Positions 6,206 through 10,077 of a DNA stretch of 10,077 nucleotides are shown in pieces. Each line of letters begins with the position of its first letter. Position 1 is the first letter of the stretch. Location of the stretch: assembly GCA_027043685.1 (NCBI GenBank), contig JALUFI010000197.1, positions 1-10,077 of the forward strand, written 5' to 3'. The notes under the pieces are model-generated. The model ran no database searches. It saw only the letters and a program-made list of their open reading frames with translations, and had not been told where the DNA came from. This DNA is from Pyrodictiaceae archaeon (GTDB lineage: Archaea; Thermoproteota; Thermoprotei_A; Sulfolobales; Pyrodictiaceae). Position numbers and translations under genes: made by a program.

Positions 6206-7761
6206 GCTTTCTCCTCGCTGCGTATCGCTTCCCGTAGCTCCTCGAGGCGGCGCATGGCCTTATCAGCCTCCTCCTCGTTCTCCTTTGCCGCGAACACTGC
6301 TATCCTGTAGAGGCCTAGCTCCGCGAGCTTGCGGAGCCGTCTAGCCTCGGAGTCCAGTGCGTGGCTGCCCTGTGCCTCGGGCCTGCCGTTGATCGGTACG
6401 AGGCTGTTGTTTTTGCGGTAGTAGATGTAGACTCCCTCGAGGCTTACGAGGTCTACGCGGAGCGGCCTTATGATTAGGAGGGGGTTCTCCCTCTGCATCT
6501 CGAGCAGCTCCTCGAGGAGCGTGGCCGCTGCCCCGTTGGGTGGTGGGTTGCCGTCCAGGTAGCTCTTGTAGAGGGCCCATACCTCCCGGTCCTCGAGGAC
6601 GCGGTAGACCCTCATGTGGCGGCGCCTGAGCAGCATCTCAGCGAGCCGTCTCGCCTCCGCGCTGGCTCCCCGGACCCTGCCAGCAGCTACCCTGCGGTAG
6701 AGCGTGGCCGCGGCTGTGTCGTCTAGCTCTATCCACGCCTCCACCGCGTCGTCTTTGCCCTTCTCTAGGTCCTCTGGGTGGGGGATTTCGAGCTCGCCTC
6801 CGCCGCCTAGGACGGTGACTACTCCGTCCCTGGCTAGTACCGCTAGGAGCCTGGCGTGTATGGAGTTGTAGGCCTCTACTACGCGGTGGAGGTAGACCTC
6901 GCTGAACATGTAGAACCTTGCTAGGAGGAAGTTCTCGACCACGCTGAGCCCCTTGTCCAGGACTGCTAGGTTACAGGTCGTGTCCGGGTCTATGCCGAGG
7001 CCGCCGGGCGCCATCATGACGGGGACTGCTAGGAGGACGCGGATGAGCCTATCGACGTCGAAGACCCCGTAGCGGACCCCGGCGTAGATGCTGTCGCGGA
7101 GCAGGTAGTCCATCCTGTCCACGTCGAGGCCGCTGGAGACTAGGCGGTGGAGGAGGTTGGCGACGCACCAGGAGGTTAGGGGCTGGGAGGAGGCGGGGGC
7201 TAGGCCGGGGCCGCGGAGGATGAGGTTGAGGTCGTCGCTTAGCCGGTTCGTGAACCTGGGCTCGACGCCTCCCTCCTCCGAGGCTATCTCTGCCACGAGG
7301 GGGATGAGCCTGTATGTGTACTCCTCGTGCCTCCGGGGGAGCTCGTTGAACTCCTTGACGCGGAAGACTGTGGCCGCGTCGGTTATCGCTACCTCGCTTG
7401 AGTGGCTGTAGGGGAGGTGGCCCACGTCGTGTATGAGGGCCGCCAGCTGGAAGACCTCAGCCGCGTCGGTGAGCGCTATCGCTAGGTCCCTGCCGCCGCT
7501 GCGGTAGTATAGCCTCGTGTTACCCGCGACGAAGCCCACTACCTCCCTGGCGAGGTGGGCTGCGCCGAGGCTGTGGTTGAACCTGCTGTGCTCCATGCCG
7601 TGGTAGACGAGGTAGGCGTGCCCGGTCTGCCTTATCCAGCGGAGCCTCTGCAGCAGCGGGGAGTCAACCACGGGGGCGAGGCTGGTGCAGATATCGTTGT
7701 AGCCGTGGACGGGGTCCTTGAAGCTCTTCACGCCCAGGCAGCCGTCGCCGCGCCTACTCAT
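6202..7761 (-). CDS. SAMHD1-type HD-domain phosphohydrolase
   Basis: A 519-residue cytoplasmic HD-superfamily protein of the group that includes SAMHD1 and bacterial dNTP triphosphohydrolases. The metal-binding set H...HD...D is complete: His63 (RFNHSLGAAHLA), His111-Asp112 (LIHDVGHLPYSHSSE) and Asp215 in GLDVDRMDYLLRDS. The N-terminal KSFKDPVHGY is also typical. By family it probably removes triphosphate from (d)NTPs or cleaves a related phosphoester; the true substrate is unknown. The C-terminal third, with a charged helical tail (KENEEEADKAMRRLEELREAI), is not assignable. The ATG at 7761 has GGAGG on the coding strand 11 bases upstream. A GTG ten residues later (7731) would start directly at KSFKDP. 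It is divergent from rps26e and ends tail to tail with the small winged-helix-like gene. Confidence 0.9.
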   Translation of the reverse strand: MSRRGDGCLGVKSFKDPVHGYNDICTSLAPVVDSPLLQRLRWIRQTGHAYLVYHGMEHSRFNHSLGAAHLAREVVGFVAGNTRLYYRSGGRDLAIALTDAAEVFQLAALIHDVGHLPYSHSSEVAITDAATVFRVKEFNELPRRHEEYTYRLIPLVAEIASEEGGVEPRFTNRLSDDLNLILRGPGLAPASSQPLTSWCVANLLHRLVSSGLDVDRMDYLLRDSIYAGVRYGVFDVDRLIRVLLAVPVMMAPGGLGIDPDTTCNLAVLDKGLSVVENFLLARFYMFSEVYLHRVVEAYNSIHARLLAVLARDGVVTVLGGGGELEIPHPEDLEKGKDDAVEAWIELDDTAAATLYRRVAAGRVRGASAEARRLAEMLLRRRHMRVYRVLEDREVWALYKSYLDGNPPPNGAAATLLEELLEMQRENPLLIIRPLRVDLVSLEGVYIYYRKNNSLVPINGRPEAQGSHALDSEARRLRKLAELGLYRIAVFAAKENEEEADKAMRRLEELREAIRSEEKA

Positions 7762-7833
7762 CCCGGCCAGGGCCTCCGCCGCGGATAGGAGGGGGCGCCT
7801 AGACGCCTAGTAGGGGGCCCGGCAACGGGGCAA

Positions 7834-7843
7834 CTTAATATAG
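7834..7843 (+). promoter_or_regulatory. TATA box for rps26e, possibly shared with the HD gene
   Basis: cttaatatag is a good crenarchaeal TATA box. On the + strand it predicts a start near 7866 and a leader of about 14 bases for rps26e, consistent with that gene lacking a clear Shine-Dalgarno. It is the only AT-rich patch in the 118-bp divergent gap. Read on the other strand (ctatattaag), it lies about 73 bases before the HD-gene ATG and could serve both directions. Confidence 0.6.
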
Positions 7844-7879
7844 CCGCGTGCCGCGGAGCCGGTTATCGGGGTTCTCGGG

Positions 7880-8170
7880 ATGCCCAAGAAGAGGCAGAAC
7901 CGCGGCAGACACAAGGGCGCGAAGGGCCACACCAAGACCGTTCAGTGCGACAACTGTGGACGCATAATCCCCCGCGACAAGGCCATCTGCGTCACAAGGT
8001 GGTACACGCCGATAGACCCCCAGCTCGCCAGGGAGCTCGAGAAGAAGGGCGCCATTATAATGAGGTACCCCGTGGAGAAGTGCTACTGCGTCAGCTGCGC
8101 CGTCCACTACGGCCTCGTCAAGGTGAGGCCCGAGGAGGAGCGCAAGGCCGTCCGCGGCCCAGTAGTCTAG
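7880..8170 (+). CDS. rps26e: Small-subunit ribosomal protein S26e
   Basis: A 96-residue ribosomal protein found in archaea and eukaryotes but not bacteria; in eukaryotes it sits near the mRNA exit channel of the small subunit. The N-terminus MPKKRQNRGRHKGAKGH is basic and RNA-binding, as in the family. Zinc ligands are Cys23 and Cys26 (QCDNCG) with Cys70 and Cys73 (CYCVSC), and the core RWYTPIDPQLARELEKKGA is recognisable. The length fits compact archaeal S26e. Translation probably starts on a nearly leaderless mRNA from the TATA box at 7834. The downstream gene begins within about 220 bases. Confidence 0.96.
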   Translation: MPKKRQNRGRHKGAKGHTKTVQCDNCGRIIPRDKAICVTRWYTPIDPQLARELEKKGAIIMRYPVEKCYCVSCAVHYGLVKVRPEEERKAVRGPVV

Positions 8171-8188
8171 CCAAAGCCTCGCCGCGGC

Positions 8189-8201
8189 CTTTCTCTTTTC
8201 C
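8189..8201 (+). terminator. Pyrimidine-rich terminator tract after rps26e
   Basis: ctttctcttttcc lies 19 bases after the rps26e stop and just after the palindrome gccgcggc (8181-8188). A short T-rich tract after a highly expressed gene is the usual archaeal terminator. It may leave the next gene reliant on its own promoter, which I could not find. Confidence 0.4.
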
Positions 8202-8387
8202 ACCCCGCCCCTCGAGGCATGGGCGCGCAGGGCCTCGTCGACGCCGGCTTCTCAGATGAGGCCCATGCTTAGAGGCTCTGGCTGGGGGCCACTTGCTCCC
8301 GGCCTGGCCGCTACGCAACACCCCTCCTGGGAGGGACTAGGCCTCTCTCGGCCCGATGTGGGCTGTGTTGATGGGGGCACGTTGGGG

Positions 8388-8999
8388 TTGAGTGAGTGGC
8401 TGGACCTGCTCCCGGTGGGCGTTGACGCGGCGTGGCTCGCCTATGCCAGGCTCCCGGAGGGGCCCTTGCCGAGGCGCTGGAGGGGCTTGGTGGGGTACGG
8501 GAGGCTCGACATAGCGGTGAGGGTCCTCCTCGCCGCCCTCTACCCCGGGGGCCGGCTGCTCCGGGGCGACTCCTTCCTCCTCTACCTCGACGCGGGGAGC
8601 GGCTCGGGGAGACTGATTGTCCTCGACTCCTCGTGCCTACCCGGGGAGCTGGGGAGCGAGGCTGAGGCCGGGGAGGCGTTGCTGGCTGCGCTGCGGGGCG
8701 AGGCATGCGGCTCCGCCGAGGCCCCGGGCCTCGGGGCGGTGGTGAGGATGCTGAGGCGCCGGGGTCTCCGCGTGGTGTTGCTCAGCGAGCGCGGCAGGAG
8801 GCTCCGGGTGCACCGCCGCGGCACGGTATACGTGCTGGGGCTCCGCGACGACCCTCCCGGGGGCCTCGAGGCTGATGAGGAGGCGAGTGTTGGGCCCTGC
8901 AGCTACCTTGCGAGCAGCGTCGCTGCGTACATCAACCTACATAGGCTCCTGGCCGTGGCCCCTGCTGCCTCGGCGGGGCCGCGCGGTGACGATGGTTAA
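8388..8999 (+). CDS. TrmY-like (DUF358) SPOUT methyltransferase family protein, divergent
   Basis: Best read as a member of the TrmY family, which N1-methylates pseudouridine 54 of archaeal tRNA. Matches recalled from known members: an N-terminal strand AAWLAYARLPEG, then GYGRLDIAVRVLLAALYPG (GRLD motif), RGDSFLLYLDAG, LRRRGLRVVLLSERG, the knot strand GTVYVLG, and SVGPCSYLASSVAAYINLHRLL at the place of the SLSPLELHANHC-type ending. The His, Asn and Cys usually conserved in that last motif are replaced, so activity is uncertain. The TTG at 8388 (GGGGG at 8373-8377) gives 203 residues, the usual TrmY size. The frame is open to an ATG at 8256, but codon use there is less GC-biased at third positions and the extra peptide has no family match. 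A GTG at 8415 is another option. Confidence 0.6.
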   Translation: MSEWLDLLPVGVDAAWLAYARLPEGPLPRRWRGLVGYGRLDIAVRVLLAALYPGGRLLRGDSFLLYLDAGSGSGRLIVLDSSCLPGELGSEAEAGEALLAALRGEACGSAEAPGLGAVVRMLRRRGLRVVLLSERGRRLRVHRRGTVYVLGLRDDPPGGLEADEEASVGPCSYLASSVAAYINLHRLLAVAPAASAGPRGDDG

Positions 9000-9000
9000 A

Positions 9001-9053
9001 AGCGGCCTAGCCCCCGCGGGGCGATGGGCTGAGCCAGGCCGCTGAGCGCGGCC
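9001..9053 (+). repeat. Overlapping alternative hairpins after the TrmY-like gene
   Basis: agcggcct (9001-9008) pairs with aggccgct (9036-9043), with an inner stem agccc (9009-9013) and gggct (9026-9030). The same 3' arm can instead pair forward: ggccgc (9037-9042) with gcggcc (9048-9053) around a 5-base loop. The two folds exclude each other. The element begins 2 bases after the stop codon and is preceded by the AT-rich gttaaaag (8994-9001). It may be a terminator, a 3' mRNA structure or part of a small RNA. Confidence 0.45.
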
Positions 9054-9127
9054 ACGACACGGTATCACTTCTGCATAGTAGCCGCTGATTACGTGTGCCT
9101 GTCAGGTTAGGTGTCTAGTAGCTTCTA

Positions 9128-9178
9128 AGGGTAGCACCGGCCTACCCTCTCCCCCGGGGAGCCCAGGGGGCCCCGGGG
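9128..9178 (+). repeat. Two adjacent hairpins before the RHH gene
   Basis: agggtag (9128-9134) pairs with ctaccct (9142-9148) around a 7-base loop. The palindromic octamer ccccgggg at 9152-9159 and 9171-9178 can pair with itself across 11 bases. Together they fill the 5' flank of the RHH gene and end 4 bases before its Shine-Dalgarno GGAGGTG (9183-9189). Confidence 0.4.
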
Positions 9179-9198
9179 CTGCGGAGGTGCGTCGTGTC

Positions 9199-9405
9199 TT
9201 GGCCCGCGTGCTTGTCGCTGTGGCGCTAAGCGACGAGGAGGCTGAGGCCCTGGAGAGGATTGCTAGAAGGAAGGGGGAGAGCCTCGGCGAGGTGCTCGAG
9301 GAGGCGCTGAGGACCTACCTCGACCTCGGCGAGGCTAGTACTTCTTCGCGAGCCGTATACTCGTCACGGCTGGCCGACCGCATACGGGGCAGCGTTTGCC
9401 CCTGA
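9199..9405 (+). CDS. Small ribbon-helix-helix putative DNA-binding protein
   Basis: A 68-residue protein with the pattern of a CopG/Arc-type ribbon-helix-helix regulator: a strand ARVLVAVAL, helix 1 SDEEAEALERIARRKGE, a turn, and helix 2 SLGEVLEEALRTYLDL. Such proteins form DNA-binding dimers and often act as autoregulators or antitoxins; no toxin partner is visible next to it. The TTG at 9199 is preferred: GGAGGTG (9183-9189) lies 9 bases upstream. The GTG at 9187 overlaps that site. The DNA-binding core ends about residue 43, just before the frame enters the 3' end of convergent proS. The last 20 or so residues (STSSRAVYSSRLADR...) are encoded opposite proS and are probably an unstructured read-through tail. 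Confidence 0.65.
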   Translation: MARVLVAVALSDEEAEALERIARRKGESLGEVLEEALRTYLDLGEASTSSRAVYSSRLADRIRGSVCP

Positions 9406-10077
9406 CCCACTCCGGGGGCTCCAGGGGGGAGCCCAGCACCCCCGCGTCTACTAGTTCCTCGAGCTTCTGGCCGCACTCCATGCGGCCGCACCAGGGCAGC
9501 TCAACTATGCCCCTCTTCTCCTCGATTACCCGCCTCGCCTCCTCCACCGTCTCAGCCCTCGACACCATTGTCTTTAGCCACTCCCACGCCCTGGTCTTTA
9601 GGCTGCCCCGTATCTCCTCCATGAGCTTCCTCAGCTCCTCTCCGAGGCCCCTGCGCGTGAGCTTCCTCTTCTCCAGCGTATCCCTCCTGACAGCCACCAC
9701 GGCGTCCTCGCGGGCCTCCCTGGGGCCGACCTCCAGGCGGATGGGGACGCCGCGGGCCTCCCACTCGTAGTACTTCCTGCCGGGCCTCACATCCCCGCGG
9801 CGGTCGACGGTGTAGCGTATCCCGGCTGACCGCAGCTCCTCCTCGACCCTGGCCAGGTGCTCCTCGACGAGCTTGGCGTCCTCCTCGCTCCGAGCCGGTA
9901 TCGGTATGACCACGACCTGTATTGGGGCCACGTTGGGGGGTATGACTGGACCGTGGTCGTCGCCGTGGATGGCTAGGACCGTGGCTATCACGCGGTCGCT
10001 TAGCCCGTAGCTGGTCTGCCACGCGTAGTCAAGCTTCTCGTCGCGGCGCTGGAACCGGACCTCGAAGGGTATCGTGA
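9335..10077 (-). CDS. proS: Prolyl-tRNA synthetase, C-terminal part (partial)
   Basis: The last 246 residues of a class II, archaeal/eukaryotic-type prolyl-tRNA synthetase, which charges tRNA-Pro in the cytoplasm. The 5' end lies beyond the right edge: the frame is open upstream of any internal start, through FEVRFQRRDEKLDYAWQTSYG. The end of the catalytic domain shows motif 3 as AIHGDDHGPVIPP. The anticodon-binding domain follows (APIQVVVIPIPAR to about VAVRRDTLEKRKL). The C-terminal zinc domain has Cys pairs CGRMEC and CPVC, and the protein ends in the family-typical aromatic residue (AKKY). The 3' end overlaps the convergent RHH gene by 71 bases. Confidence 0.96.
   Translation of the reverse strand, partial: TIPFEVRFQRRDEKLDYAWQTSYGLSDRVIATVLAIHGDDHGPVIPPNVAPIQVVVIPIPARSEEDAKLVEEHLARVEEELRSAGIRYTVDRRGDVRPGRKYYEWEARGVPIRLEVGPREAREDAVVAVRRDTLEKRKLTRRGLGEELRKLMEEIRGSLKTRAWEWLKTMVSRAETVEEARRVIEEKRGIVELPWCGRMECGQKLEELVDAGVLGSPLEPPEWVRGKRCPVCGRPAVTSIRLAKKY

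Noticed and set aside
8984..9035. C/D box guide RNA candidate (gtgacga ... ctga)
   Set aside because: The C box deviates from RUGAUGA, no usable D' and C' pair lies between, and the spacing does not fit a 50-60 base archaeal guide.
9000..9198. tRNA or H/ACA guide RNA in the gap before the RHH gene
   Set aside because: No T-loop GTTCRA motif or cloverleaf was found. An ACA (9058-9060 region) exists, but not at the expected distance from a pocketed hairpin.
6202..9405. Anti-phage defence island or toxin-antitoxin module around the HD and RHH genes
   Set aside because: The genes are interleaved with housekeeping genes (rps26e, proS), base composition is uniform, and no toxin, nuclease or mobility gene is present. 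The RHH gene has no small partner gene beside it.
9552..10022. - strand frame overlapping proS in another phase
   Set aside because: The proS frame is clearly the real one by motifs; this frame is Gly/Arg/Pro-rich noise.

Overview
The window most likely comes from a hyperthermophilic crenarchaeon (Thermoproteota), possibly of the Desulfurococcales/Pyrodictiaceae type. The evidence is indirect. The DNA is GC-rich, with frequent AGG (Arg) and ATA (Ile) codons. Ribosomal protein S26e occurs only in archaea and eukaryotes. The prolyl-tRNA synthetase is archaeal/eukaryotic-type with a C-terminal zinc domain. Start codons are mostly TTG or GTG behind GGAGGTG-like Shine-Dalgarno (SD) sites, and promoters look like archaeal TATA boxes. 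The species assignment is inference.

Layout. Positions 1-173 hold the 3' end of an unidentified + strand gene. Positions 414-5655 hold a complete ABC importer of the branched-chain amino acid (HAAT/Liv) type: the binding protein livK, a structured gap of about 260 bp, then the tightly packed ATPases livG and livF and permeases livH and livM. A hairpin and pyrimidine-rich stretch near 5710-5750 may end the operon. Next comes a small winged-helix-like gene (about 5909-6205, +), which meets a SAMHD1-type HD phosphohydrolase (7761-6202, -) tail to tail within one CTAG. The HD gene is divergent from rps26e (7880-8170, +), with a shared AT-rich promoter core between them. A SPOUT-type TrmY-like (DUF358) gene follows (about 8388-8999, +), then a ribbon-helix-helix gene (about 9199-9405, +) that overlaps, tail to tail, the 3' end of proS (- strand, running off the right edge).

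How the genes work together. LivK would capture a substrate outside the membrane, LivH and LivM would form the pore, and LivG and LivF would supply ATP hydrolysis. The remainder is a mix of translation genes (rps26e, proS, probable TrmY-like tRNA methyltransferase), a probable nucleotide hydrolase and two small putative DNA-binding proteins.

No CRISPR, insertion sequence, tRNA, rRNA or obvious defence island is visible. The least explained signals are in the gaps. They include a near-perfect 20-bp inverted repeat bracketing the livK leader and starting near the predicted transcript 5' end. There is also a composite hairpin between livK and livG, a perfect 12-bp stem before the winged-helix gene, and two mutually exclusive hairpins after the TrmY-like gene. 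That TrmY-like protein also seems to lack the residues usually conserved near the active site. No gene-free stretch exceeds 300 bases.
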